In this document: one piece after another, positions 1 to 7,779 of the stretch
Layout of the letters: every line of letters begins with the position of its first letter
How positions within the stretch are numbered: the stretch's first letter is position 1
Assembly: GCA_023386395.1 (NCBI GenBank)
Contig: JAEWJV010000279.1
Location: 1 to 23,996, forward strand
Direction of reading: 5' to 3'
Origin: Bacteroidota bacterium
Lineage (GTDB): Bacteria; Bacteroidota; Bacteroidia; Chitinophagales; Chitinophagaceae
Length of the DNA stretch: 23,996 nucleotides
Notes under the pieces: generated by a model
Databases searched by the model: none
The model's input: only the letters and a program-made list of their open reading frames with translations
Told to the model about the DNA's origin: nothing
Program-made: the position numbers and the translations under genes

Positions 1-2
1 CA

Positions 3-866
3 CATCTGCTAATCCGTCCTGGCGATACAGTATTTGTACCCGAACCAGGTTATCTCGATGCCAATCAGGCCTTTAAGCTGGCAGGTGCTAACCTTGTATT
101 TATCCCGGTAGATAAAGACGGAATGGATATAGACCGCATTGAGCAGTTGTGTAAAAAAAGAGTGCCAAAGTTGATCTATATTATCCCACATCACCACCGG
201 CCCACCACCGTTACCCTGAGCGCGGAGCGGCGTATGCGGCTTATGAGCCTGGCCCGCAAATACAGATTTGCGCTGCTTGAAGACGATTATGATTTTGATT
301 ATCACTTTACAAGCGATCCGCTTTTACCGCTGTCAAGCCTGGATACCGGCGGACATATTATTTATGTTGGTTCCTTTTGCAAAAGTATCGCACCCGGCAT
401 CCGGATCGGGTTCATGGTGGCTCCGGAAGTAGTAATAAACGAAGCTGCGGCCATTCGTAAATTAATAGACCGGCAGGGAGAGCAGTTACTGGAAGAAGCA
501 ATTGCTGAACTTTTAGGTACAGGTGATATTTCCCGGCACATGAAAAAATCATACAAGGTTTATCAGGAGCGATTGGAAAATACCTGCCGCTTGCTCCGGG
601 AAGAGCTGGGGGCATATTTAATGTTTGATCGGCCAAGTGGTGGACTGGCGATCTGGGCAACCTACAGAAAGAATATTAGTGCCAGGGCAGTTGCTGAAAA
701 TGCAGGAAGGTTGGGATTAAAAATCAGTGATGGGCAAAATTATTTTTTTCAACCCAATACTTCCAGTCCAGATAATTTTATACGCATAGGTTATTGCTCT
801 TTAAATGAAAAAGAAATGGCGGGCGCCATTGATATATGGAAACAGGCACTTATTCCATTTGGTTAA
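3..866 (+). CDS. MocR/PdxR-type regulator, aminotransferase domain (5' end outside window)
   Basis: The frame is open from the left edge (reading begins HLLIRPGDTVFVPEPGYLDA) to a TAA at 864-866, giving about 287 residues. It matches the fold-type I aminotransferase half of MocR regulators. Visible are the PGY near the start, the HHHRPTTVTLS segment (family form is close to SHQFPTGVTMS), the EDDYDFDYHF segment (family EDDYDxEFRY) and SFCKSIAPGIRIG, whose Lys is the expected PLP-binding lysine. The C-terminus GLAIWA...IRIGYC also fits. Members such as PdxR carry an N-terminal GntR winged helix, which would lie to the left of the window. They sense PLP or amino compounds and control a divergent target gene that is not visible here. 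An internal ATG at 123 is not the real start, because the homology begins at the edge. The alternative, a free-standing class I aminotransferase, is less likely because the EDDYD pattern is MocR-like. Confidence 0.85.
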   Translation, partial: HLLIRPGDTVFVPEPGYLDANQAFKLAGANLVFIPVDKDGMDIDRIEQLCKKRVPKLIYIIPHHHRPTTVTLSAERRMRLMSLARKYRFALLEDDYDFDYHFTSDPLLPLSSLDTGGHIIYVGSFCKSIAPGIRIGFMVAPEVVINEAAAIRKLIDRQGEQLLEEAIAELLGTGDISRHMKKSYKVYQERLENTCRLLREELGAYLMFDRPSGGLAIWATYRKNISARAVAENAGRLGLKISDGQNYFFQPNTSSPDNFIRIGYCSLNEKEMAGAIDIWKQALIPFG

Positions 867-1181
867 AAATAATCTGGTATGTAGGCATACATGCAGTTAA
901 AACAGTACGGTAATCCGTTATTGACATAAAATATTGTAGCAATTCTTTGCGCACAGATAAATTCTGTTATCTCACTTTGCATTATTTCATAGCTTTTGTC
1001 TGCAAACAAATTATTTACTTTCCTTCTTAATTAGTTATAGCTACAAAATTCTTTGAAAATCCTGGTTTTGCTATAACTATGGTCATGTATCGTATTCAAG
1101 AATGATCTTAATCATAGATTTTAATCTTCGAATAGCTACACCTTTGCCTTTTGCTGACTTATTCAGCATTTCAATATTATT
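867..1181. other. Intergenic region, 315 bp, with operator-like inverted repeat
   Basis: No open frame here looks coding. The gap separates the MocR-type gene from the 604-aa gene and should contain the latter's promoter. It holds a perfect 10-bp inverted repeat (separate entry) and a 9-bp direct repeat ATAGCTACA at 1037-1045 and 1132-1140. The segment CACCTTTG just after the second copy is one mismatch from the Bacteroidota -7 element TAnnTTTG and lies about 40 bp before the ATG. I see no convincing terminator after the first gene. Confidence 0.5.
1032..1079. promoter_or_regulatory. Inverted repeat TAGTTATAGC / GCTATAACTA, 28-bp spacer
   Basis: The arms at 1032-1041 and 1070-1079 are exact reverse complements over 10 bp. 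The spacer also has AAAA near the left arm and TTTT near the right arm, so the pairing can extend. It lies about 100 bp before the 604-aa gene. It could be a dimer-binding operator with widely spaced half-sites, or a hairpin in a leader. Nothing in the sequence identifies the regulator. Confidence 0.35.
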
Positions 1182-2996
1182 ATGCCCGAACTTCATACAT
1201 TCCATATTCCTGTATTGGGACTGGGATATTCTGTAGATACACCAATAAAGGTGGCACGCTTTGGTATATCATCCGTTGTATCTATTATGGATGACGAACT
1301 GCTGGAACAGATGCGGCAATTTCATTGCTCCAAGCTGCAAATGCCCTATATGTATATTGATAAATATTCTGAAGATAGCAGAGCCAGGAGAATCACAGAA
1401 TACCTGGACACTGTACAGTATATAGTGGCAGCTCAAATGGTTTATTTGCGAGGGTTACCACTAACAGAGGAGAATGACCTTACCAAGTATTTTGAATTGT
1501 TACCGGGAAATTCCGAATTAAAGTCGCAGTTCCAGGAATTGAAAGCGCTATCCCCGGGCAAGCATAGGGAAAAGCTTGAGCAGGAGCTGCGTGATGCCGT
1601 AACACCCGGTGATATAGATGTCAACATTATGGTAAAAGTTGACAAGGTGAACAAAGATAAAACCGGACAATCCCTTCCTTCAGAATATTCTGATGCACTA
1701 TCTGCTTTAAGAGGATTTGCTAACAGTAAATTGACCTCATCTGTAATATTATCCGCCGGCTATAATCCACGCCTGTATACCTATATAGAGAATTTTCCGG
1801 ATTTTTTCCCGGATGAAGAGGGACAACTCAAAAAAAAGGTGATTATTAAGGTAAGCGATTATCGATCTGCTTTGGTGCAGGGAAAAATTCTGGCGAAGAA
1901 AGGGGTATGGGTATCTGAATTCAGGATCGAGTCCGGGCTGAACTGTGGGGGACATGCCTTTGCTACGGACGGCTTGCTCCTGGGGCCGATATTAGAAGAG
2001 TTTAAAAACAAGTATCCGGACTTAGCACGGGAGTTATATCAATTATGCCGGGAAGCGCAAAACCGTAAAAACATACCCGCTTTTAATAACATTCCGCAAC
2101 TGAAAATAGCTGTACAAGGGGGTATAGGTACGGAAAGTGAACAGAATTTATTGTTGGATTATTACCGTGTCAGCCGCACCGGTTGGGGAAGCCCTTTTTT
2201 GCTTGTACCGGAGGCCACGAATGTAGATCAGTCAACGTTGCAGCAGTTGGCTACCGCAGATCCCGGAGATTACTACCTAAGTGATGCATCTCCTTTAGGA
2301 GTACCCTTTAATAATTTCAGAAAGAGCACTGCGGAACAGCAGAGAGTTGAACGGGCTAAAAAAGGACGGCCCGGAAGCCCCTGCTATAAGAAATTTCTTG
2401 TGTCAAACACGGAGTTTACAGAGGAACCTATTTGTACTGCATCCCGGCAGTATCAGCATATGAAAATAAAGCAGCTGCAAGCACAACATTTACCAACCGG
2501 ATTATACGATGCGGAATACAATAAAATTATCGCTAAAGATTGCCTTTGTGAAGGCCTGACCGCGCCTGTTTTGTTGAAGAAAAATATCCCGGATGTTCAC
2601 CGGCTGAAGGCAGTAACGATATGCCCCGGCCCTAACCTTGCGTATTTCTCCGGGGTTTTTTCCCTGAAAGATATGGTAGATCATATTTATGGTAAAAAAG
2701 ATATTCTTAATTCATTACCCCGGCCTCATATGTTTATTAATGAATTAAATCTATATATTGATTATTTAAAGAAGGCTCTGAAAGATCTGAACCTCGATGT
2801 GAAACAGGAAAAATATTTCAGCGCATTTAAAAAAAATTTATTTGCTGGAATTGAATACTACAAAAAATTGTCGCAAACATTATTGCTATCCATGCATGAT
2901 GAATTACTTCGTGCGGAAGAAAAATTGCAACATATATTGATTCCGGCAATTACCTATAAGAAGCCTGATTTACCTTCGTCTTCATCCCCTTTTTAA
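1182..2996 (+). CDS. Unidentified 604-aa protein, possibly FMN/TIM-barrel oxidoreductase-like
   Basis: I do not recognise this protein with certainty. It starts at the ATG at 1182; no upstream in-frame start looks better. The N-terminus (LGLGYSVDTPIKVARFGISSVVSIMDDEL, residues 12-40) has the layout of a barrel enzyme entry strand. GLNCGGHAF (252-260) recalls the AGGH segment of nitronate monooxygenase/FabK-type FMN enzymes. VQGGIGT (311-317) recalls their phosphate-binding GGIG loop. After these come SDASPLGVPFNN (367-378), a CLCEGL segment (454-459) and CPGPNLAYF (481-489). Those cysteines could bind a metal or an Fe-S cluster, which is inference only. The C-terminal ~110 residues are charged and helical. 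No signal peptide or membrane segment is visible, so it is probably cytoplasmic. It appears monocistronic. The gene is intact. Confidence 0.8.
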   Translation: MPELHTFHIPVLGLGYSVDTPIKVARFGISSVVSIMDDELLEQMRQFHCSKLQMPYMYIDKYSEDSRARRITEYLDTVQYIVAAQMVYLRGLPLTEENDLTKYFELLPGNSELKSQFQELKALSPGKHREKLEQELRDAVTPGDIDVNIMVKVDKVNKDKTGQSLPSEYSDALSALRGFANSKLTSSVILSAGYNPRLYTYIENFPDFFPDEEGQLKKKVIIKVSDYRSALVQGKILAKKGVWVSEFRIESGLNCGGHAFATDGLLLGPILEEFKNKYPDLARELYQLCREAQNRKNIPAFNNIPQLKIAVQGGIGTESEQNLLLDYYRVSRTGWGSPFLLVPEATNVDQSTLQQLATADPGDYYLSDASPLGVPFNNFRKSTAEQQRVERAKKGRPGSPCYKKFLVSNTEFTEEPICTASRQYQHMKIKQLQAQHLPTGLYDAEYNKIIAKDCLCEGLTAPVLLKKNIPDVHRLKAVTICPGPNLAYFSGVFSLKDMVDHIYGKKDILNSLPRPHMFINELNLYIDYLKKALKDLNLDVKQEKYFSAFKKNLFAGIEYYKKLSQTLLLSMHDELLRAEEKLQHILIPAITYKKPDLPSSSSPF

Positions 2997-3211
2997 AGAT
3001 GTATGCGCAGATGTTCAACAAGCTTTGTTTTTTATTCTCATTTTTCCACTCTATCAAATTTGTAGGGTGTTAATGGGTATCATTACGCTTAAGTATTTAT
3101 GAAGTTGTGGCATTTGAATACTTCCGTTTCAATTAACCACAAAAACAAAAGTGATTTAAAGCTGAATATTTAATGTCCAACCCAATTTATAAACAAACTG
3201 TTGTAGGCAGT

Positions 3212-3442
3212 TTAGCTTGGTCGCCTGAGGGTTTTTCTATCCTTCAGATACTCTTCTAAATCTTCGTCCTCCGAATATCTTTTCTGCTTATCTGCGATTT
3301 CAAAGTCAGAACCCAACTGTTCTCTCAAAGAATTCAGTAGTATTTCCACTTGTTGGTTAAAGTCGTTGCATTCGCTCTGTCGCCATAAACTTGGGTCTGG
3401 CGGGTGATCTTTGTTATAATAATCAGCGTGGGAAGAAATTAA
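3212..3442 (-). pseudogene. 3' remnant of an unidentified minus-strand gene (no start codon)
   Basis: On the minus strand 76 sense codons run without interruption between an upstream TGA (3443-3445) and a TAA stop (3212-3214), with no ATG or GTG near the 5' end. The translation looks like real protein: it contains DYYNKDHPPDPSLWRQSECN, then an amphipathic helix-like stretch (FNQQVEILLNSLREQLGSDF) and an acidic, charged tail ending RKTLRRPS. I do not recognise the family. A C-terminal fragment whose 5' part was deleted is the simplest reading. Codon use resembles that of its neighbours. It could still be chance, but the composition argues against that. Confidence 0.45.
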
Positions 3443-3537
3443 TCATTTAAAGCAAATGGTAGTAGATGCAGTTATATCATACTATCCTGATTATTTCTTA
3501 TCGAAATAATGTATCTCTGTGATTATAAGTTTTGAGT

Positions 3538-3567
3538 TTCCGGTTATAATTTTTTTTGTAGCCGGAA
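3538..3567. promoter_or_regulatory. Inverted repeat TTCCGGTTA / TAGCCGGAA upstream of glycosidase gene
   Basis: Two 9-nt arms (3538-3546 and 3559-3567) pair with one G-T position. They enclose a 12-bp T-rich spacer, 52 bp before the ATG at 3620. The spacing fits an operator overlapping a promoter, or a hairpin in the leader. No exact TAnnTTTG element is present, although TAATTTTTTTTG inside the repeat is a stretched form of it. Confidence 0.3.
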
Positions 3568-3619
3568 TATAAGCAGAGGAGACAATCACTGAAATTAATC
3601 TTAATAAATAATTTAAGAA

Positions 3620-5602
3620 ATGACAAGAATTTCGATGTTATTATGCTGTTGGTGTTTAGCAACAGCAGGCGAAAGCCAGGAGTTGCGATGGAATATTGCA
3701 GGGAAAGATGTTATTGAATGGAAGGTTAATATAAATGATACGCCACATACAGACCATATTGAAATGAGTGGCAAACAGGTGTCGGCTATTATTAAATATG
3801 GTACAACGGATGGCCAGAGACTTGTTGTAAATAAACAGCTCATCTTCCCGATGCTTCGCACTGTTCCAAATGATACACATGCAAGCCTTCACTGGAATAT
3901 AAACGAAAAGAACGATTCGTTTTTATACATAAATAATGAGCCTGTAAATGAAACAGTGATTTCATTTAATCTTAATGGCATGCTGAATATTACATCAGGC
4001 TGTGCCGCAAATGTTATAATAACGCATCATATATTTCCTTCCACGGAAAAAGCAGCAATTATTGATGAACGACGTATTATAAATAACAGTGCGGTGTCTG
4101 TCAAAATAAATATTCCCAACCATCATACAACAGATACCACAAAGGTTGATAAAGGTGTTTACGGAAGTTATATTTTGGAAACAGTTACCTATGGTGCAGG
4201 AGATTTTGAATTAAAGCCTGGTGATGATCTTAACTATGCAACTGTATATTCAGGCCGCAAATTGTGTGACCAGCCTTATACTTATTCGCCGTTATATGAA
4301 TACAGGAAACGCAGAGAGCTTATTGATAACATAGCACAAAATCTTGTGTTGGAAACGCCTGATAAGATAATCAATAACATGTTTGATTTTGCCAAGCTGC
4401 GGGTAACAGAAAGCATTTATGATACAAAGAATGGCCTGATGCACGGTCCCGGCGGCGGTTCTTATTATGCAGCCATTTGGGCTAACGACCAGGCTGAATA
4501 TACCAACCCTTTTTTCCCTTTTTTAGGTAATGCAGAAGGCAATGAATCTGCTATGAATAGTTTCAGGCTTTTTGCAAAATATATGAACGACGGGTACAAG
4601 CCTATACCAAGTTCAATTATAGCAGAAGGAACAGATATATGGAACGGGGCGGGAGACAGGGGTGACCAGGCAATGATTGCCTATGGTGCATCGAGGTTTG
4701 CTTTGGCTTATGCTGACAGGGATGAAGCCAAACAACTATGGCCGCTTATTGACTGGTGCCTGGAATATTTAAGAAGAAAGAAAACAAGTGAAGGTGTTAT
4801 CCAATCTGATGCCGATGAACTGGAAGGCCGTTTTCCTGCCGGGAAAATTAACCTGTCCACTAACAGCCTGGCTTATGGCGCATTAGTGAGCGCTGCCGGT
4901 TTAGCTGATGCATTAAAAGACCCTGTCACAGGAAAAAAATTATTGCAGGAAGCTGCTGAGCTAAGAAACAATATTGAAAAATACTTTGGCGCCACTGTCC
5001 AGGGATATAAAACATACAGGTATTATGATGGCAATGATAAGCTGCGTTCATGGATAGGCATTCCGTTAACGATGGGTATTTTTGAACGTAAGGAAGGAAC
5101 TTTAAAGGCATTATATTCTCCTTATTTGTGGACAAAGGATGGCATGCTTACAGAAGCCGGTTCAAAAACCTACTGGGACCGCGCTTTGCTCTATGCTTTG
5201 CGTGGCACATTTTATGCAGGCGCTACCGATAGCGCAACTAAATACCTGCAGGAATATTCCCATAAGAGATTGCTTGGCGAACATGTGCCCTATGCCATAG
5301 AAGCCTGGCCCGAAGGCAACCAACGGCACCTTGCTGCTGAAAGCGGTTTATATTGCCGCGTTATAACGGAAGGGTTGTTCGGGATAAACATTACCGGTTT
5401 TAATCAATTTCAATTGCAGCCCTTTTTGCCCGTGGGCTGGCAAAAGATGGCGCTAAAACATATACGGGCATTGCAGGACAATTTTGATATTGATGTAGAA
5501 AGAAAAAATAAGCAATACCACATAACTGTGCGGCAGGATAATGGAAATATTCAACACTTGGTGTGGGACGGAATTAAACCAATAATTGTTGAGTTGAAAT
5601 AG
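3620..5602 (+). CDS. Secreted six-hairpin (alpha/alpha)6 glycosidase-like protein
   Basis: The protein has 660 residues. It begins with a short signal-like segment, MTRISMLLCCWCLATAG, with possible cleavage after about residue 17, so a periplasmic or surface location is likely. Residues ~20-230 look like a beta-sandwich domain. From ~235 onward the pattern is that of six-hairpin glycosidases. GPGGGSYYAAIWANDQAEYTN (276-296) carries acidic residues in a W-x-N-D-x-A-E context, GDRGDQAM (345-352) and SDADELEGRFPAG (396-408) are further conserved-looking acid-rich loops, and there are repeated paired helices. The end (AESGLYCRVITEGLFGI, then a beta-rich tail) is typical of alpha-L-rhamnosidase/GH-type C-termini. 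I cannot assign a GH family or substrate. The gene stands alone, without a SusC/SusD pair. The start ATG at 3620 is preceded by an A-rich leader. Confidence 0.7.
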   Translation: MTRISMLLCCWCLATAGESQELRWNIAGKDVIEWKVNINDTPHTDHIEMSGKQVSAIIKYGTTDGQRLVVNKQLIFPMLRTVPNDTHASLHWNINEKNDSFLYINNEPVNETVISFNLNGMLNITSGCAANVIITHHIFPSTEKAAIIDERRIINNSAVSVKINIPNHHTTDTTKVDKGVYGSYILETVTYGAGDFELKPGDDLNYATVYSGRKLCDQPYTYSPLYEYRKRRELIDNIAQNLVLETPDKIINNMFDFAKLRVTESIYDTKNGLMHGPGGGSYYAAIWANDQAEYTNPFFPFLGNAEGNESAMNSFRLFAKYMNDGYKPIPSSIIAEGTDIWNGAGDRGDQAMIAYGASRFALAYADRDEAKQLWPLIDWCLEYLRRKKTSEGVIQSDADELEGRFPAGKINLSTNSLAYGALVSAAGLADALKDPVTGKKLLQEAAELRNNIEKYFGATVQGYKTYRYYDGNDKLRSWIGIPLTMGIFERKEGTLKALYSPYLWTKDGMLTEAGSKTYWDRALLYALRGTFYAGATDSATKYLQEYSHKRLLGEHVPYAIEAWPEGNQRHLAAESGLYCRVITEGLFGINITGFNQFQLQPFLPVGWQKMALKHIRALQDNFDIDVERKNKQYHITVRQDNGNIQHLVWDGIKPIIVELK

Positions 5603-6105
5603 CTTTGCAACGTATTCCTGCGCTGCAGAGGCCTTAGTAAAGTGAAGTAAAATATAATCAATTGAAGTAGCCCGCCTATTTTCCAATACAAAAAGTAACG
5701 GATACAATGTACAAAGGCTTTTCAGCGATTGGGCAACAAGCGGGCAACACGGAAAATTAAATAAAACAAAACAAGAACAAAATGTTTACGAAGTAAAAAA
5801 AATGAAAACTTTTATATCCATCTCGCCGGTCTGCTCTCGTAAAGGTAATTGGCTTTTCAATATCTCTTTAATGCTTTGCAAAGATTAATTTATAAACGGT
5901 TTGCGCCCTTTTTTTAAGTAATCAGCAATAAAACAAACCATCTTCATCAACAATTTTTAGTAATAGACAAATTGCTTGTATGTGAGATGTTTCTATGCGT
6001 TGATTTGCATTATTCTACTTCACTTATTATACTATACTTCGAGATGTTGCATTGTAATTTTGAAAAAGAAAAACTCGATTTTCAAACTCATTAAATTTAA
6101 TAAAA
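5603..6105. other. Intergenic region, 503 bp, with an open but startless segment
   Basis: No intact gene is supported. In one plus frame the stretch 5658-5888 is open for 76 codons with partly protein-like content (it includes EVARLFSNTKSNGYN and LFSDWATSGQHGKLNK) but has no usable start before an internal ATG at about 5802. It may be a decayed gene end or chance. The last ~100 bp are AT-rich and hold the promoter for the 268-aa gene. Confidence 0.4.
6055..6062 (+). promoter_or_regulatory. Bacteroidota -7 element TAATTTTG for the 268-aa gene
   Basis: TAATTTTG fits the TAnnTTTG consensus used by the Bacteroidota primary sigma factor. It lies 43 bp before the ATG at 6106. A -33 TTTG partner about 19 bp upstream is not evident, so the assignment rests on the -7 element and its distance to the start. 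Confidence 0.45.
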
Positions 6106-6912
6106 ATGGCAAAGCAAGTTGGCTTAGTAAAATATAACGGCACCATGGGTGGCGTTAGACATTTTAAAATTAAAGGCTTGACTGGCGACTATGCCGGCAT
6201 GATCGGCGGACCTTCAGGCGATCAGATTTTATCTGCTCCTGAATTTGAAAGAACTCGTGAAAACATGAATGAATTTGGCGGTTGTGCTACAGCCGGCAAA
6301 TCCATACGCGTTGGATTAAGCCAGGTGATTAAGCAAATGAGCGATCCGCAAATGACTGGAAGGCTCACAGGCGTTTTGAAGAAAATTAATTTGGAAGACC
6401 AAACTGAAGCAAGAGGTTATCGTGCTATTTTGATTTCTCAGGAAAGACAATACTTAACCTGTTTTGCATTTGATAAAAACGTGAGCCTTGAAGGTGTTTT
6501 TACTGCACCTTATACATTGAGCAATACAGCTCAACGTGACAGTGCAACTCTTACAGTTCCTGCTTTTAATCCTTTGAATCTTATAAATGCTCCTGCAGGT
6601 GCAACGCACTTCCGTTTGATAGTTGCATTAGCATGCGTTTCTGATTTTGCTTACAACGATCAAACTGGAACTTATGAGCCAATTGATGCAGTTAACAATG
6701 AGCTTTCAAATGTTGCATATTCAGGGTATCTTGATTTGAGTACTGACATTGCAACTTCTACAGTTGTTACCGCTACTCTTCCGGGTTCACCAACTATATC
6801 TGCTGATGCAAGTGTATTGTTTTGTATCGGCATTGAATTTTTCCAGCAAGTGGGACCTAATTATTATCTGTTTAATTCAGGTAATGCTTTAAAAGTTGCA
6901 AATATTTTCTAA
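6106..6912 (+). CDS. Bacteroidota-specific protein of unknown function (MAxQxGxxKxxGTxG family)
   Basis: The protein has 268 residues starting MAKQVGLVKYNGTMGGVRHFK. The pattern MAxQxGxxKxxGTxGxxxFxK, then a G/D/K-rich loop (GGPSGDQILSAPEFERTRENMNEFGG) and SRL/GRLTG-type helices, matches a family I recall as widespread in Bacteroidota genomes, where it occurs as lone genes without an assigned role. The N-terminal ~100 residues are conserved. The C-terminal ~150 residues (LSNTAQRDSATLTVPAF onward) look like an all-beta domain with two long strands. No signal peptide or membrane segment is seen. It has its own promoter and terminator, so it appears monocistronic. Function unknown; I do not infer one. 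Confidence 0.85.
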   Translation: MAKQVGLVKYNGTMGGVRHFKIKGLTGDYAGMIGGPSGDQILSAPEFERTRENMNEFGGCATAGKSIRVGLSQVIKQMSDPQMTGRLTGVLKKINLEDQTEARGYRAILISQERQYLTCFAFDKNVSLEGVFTAPYTLSNTAQRDSATLTVPAFNPLNLINAPAGATHFRLIVALACVSDFAYNDQTGTYEPIDAVNNELSNVAYSGYLDLSTDIATSTVVTATLPGSPTISADASVLFCIGIEFFQQVGPNYYLFNSGNALKVANIF

Positions 6913-6936
6913 GCGTTAAATATTACGATCATTAAC

Positions 6937-6963
6937 AGCCTTGCATTCTTGCAGGGCTTTTTT
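6937..6963 (+). terminator. Rho-independent terminator after the 268-aa gene
   Basis: The stem is AGCCTTGCA paired with TGCAGGGCT (one G-T pair) around a 4-nt loop TTCT, followed by a run of six T. It begins 24 bp after the stop codon. Confidence 0.8.
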
Positions 6964-7361
6964 ATGCTTTAACTTTATTGATTTTTAATAGCAGGTGCTT
7001 CATGGTGCTTTTATATATGCCTTATGGTAGGCTTATGGTCGAAATAAGTAGAAGTTAAATTAAAAAGCAAAGCCCTTAAAAGGGCAATGCGGAAAGCTGG
7101 CGACGACCTGAAGGATAACACCAAACAAACCAGCCTGAAGAAAGATGATATACGAAAACACCAGGCAAAGGGCGAAAATGAACAGGTAACCTGCGGAGAT
7201 GCCTACTAAATGCTATGCGAGGAATAACCGGAACCTGAAAATTTGAACTACTGAAAGGGCAAACTGATAAATGACGACTTGTAATGATGCGAAGCTGCTT
7301 TTGCATAATTGTGATTTTTATTATGCATCTCACCAGCGAAGGCAGGGAAAAGCCAAAAGGA

Positions 7362-7455
7362 AACGGAATAAAAGATGGCTCTGTGTATAGGCTTTGTGTT
7401 TATGCCGGAAATCTTTTGGTAGCCTTGTGCGCTTGCTGCCGAAGCTAACTTTGCT
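7362..7455 (+). repeat. Diverged ~95-bp direct repeat, copy 1, promoter-like end
   Basis: It aligns by eye with 7661-7756. Shared elements in order are AACGnAATAAA, TTTGTGTTTATGnCGGAA, GGTAGCC and finally CTAACTTTGCT. The last block contains TAACTTTG (7446-7453), a match to the TAnnTTTG -7 element, 15 bp before a possible ATG at 7469. The repeat may be a mobile or dispersed regulatory cassette. Its family is unknown to me. Confidence 0.5.
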
Positions 7456-7660
7456 AATAAAAAAATACATGGCAAAAGGTGTAATTATTAAAACAATAAA
7501 TGTGTTTATCACCTTTTCAGTTTTTTGAAGTAATCAACGAATGCAGATGAATAATCGCTTCCTCCTAATGCCATCATTAATACTTTTAAAAGAAAAAGAA
7601 AAACCTAAAAAAAGAAAAAGAAAGCATTGATACAGGCGGCGTGGCTGACTGCAAAGAAGC

Positions 7661-7756
7661 AACGCAATAAATGAATGTTTTGTGTGTGGGTTTGTGTTTA
7701 TGGCGGAATTTCTTTGCAGGCAATTAATAGTTGTTTGGTAGCCGCCTAACTTTGCT
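7661..7756 (+). repeat. Diverged ~95-bp direct repeat, copy 2, promoter-like end
   Basis: This is the partner of 7362-7455. It ends in GGTAGCCGCCTAACTTTGCT, with TAACTTTG at 7747-7754. Any transcript starting here would run antisense into the 3' end of the HEPN-type gene, whose stop lies at 7780. No plus-strand gene follows, so the promoter-like end has no visible target except antisense RNA. Confidence 0.5.
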
Positions 7757-7779
7757 GAAATTTTTTAAGAATAATGTAA

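Larger units (their letters stand above)
2997..3619. other. Intergenic region, 623 bp, with gene remnant and inverted repeat
   Basis: The region contains the minus-strand gene remnant at 3212-3442 and the inverted repeat at 3538-3567 (separate entries). The stretches 2997-3211 and 3446-3535 show no coding frame that I can support. A T-rich run follows a weak AACAAGC/TTTGTT dyad near 3016-3033 and may act as a poor terminator for the upstream gene. Confidence 0.5.
6964..7779. other. Non-coding region, 816 bp, with paired repeats and hairpins
   Basis: No supported gene. Contents: a perfect hairpin GCCCTT-AA-AAGGGC at 7072-7085; a lysine-rich 40-codon plus-strand micro-ORF at 7087-7209 (ATG to TAA) whose coding status is doubtful; and two diverged ~95-bp direct repeats (7362-7455 and 7661-7756), each ending in TAACTTTG. 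A 19-codon hydrophobic micro-ORF (7469-7528) starts right after the first repeat. Between the repeats there is only A-rich sequence. The plus strand is purine-rich from about 7040 to 7270. Confidence 0.5.

Noticed and set aside
7087..7209. Plus-strand 40-aa ORF, lysine- and aspartate-rich
   Set aside because: It has an ATG and a clean stop, but no promoter, ribosome site or recognisable family, and it begins inside a hairpin arm; kept only as a note in the gap entry.
7469..7528. 19-aa hydrophobic micro-ORF just after a promoter-like repeat
   Set aside because: It is too short to judge, and the promoter spacing alone does not make it a gene.
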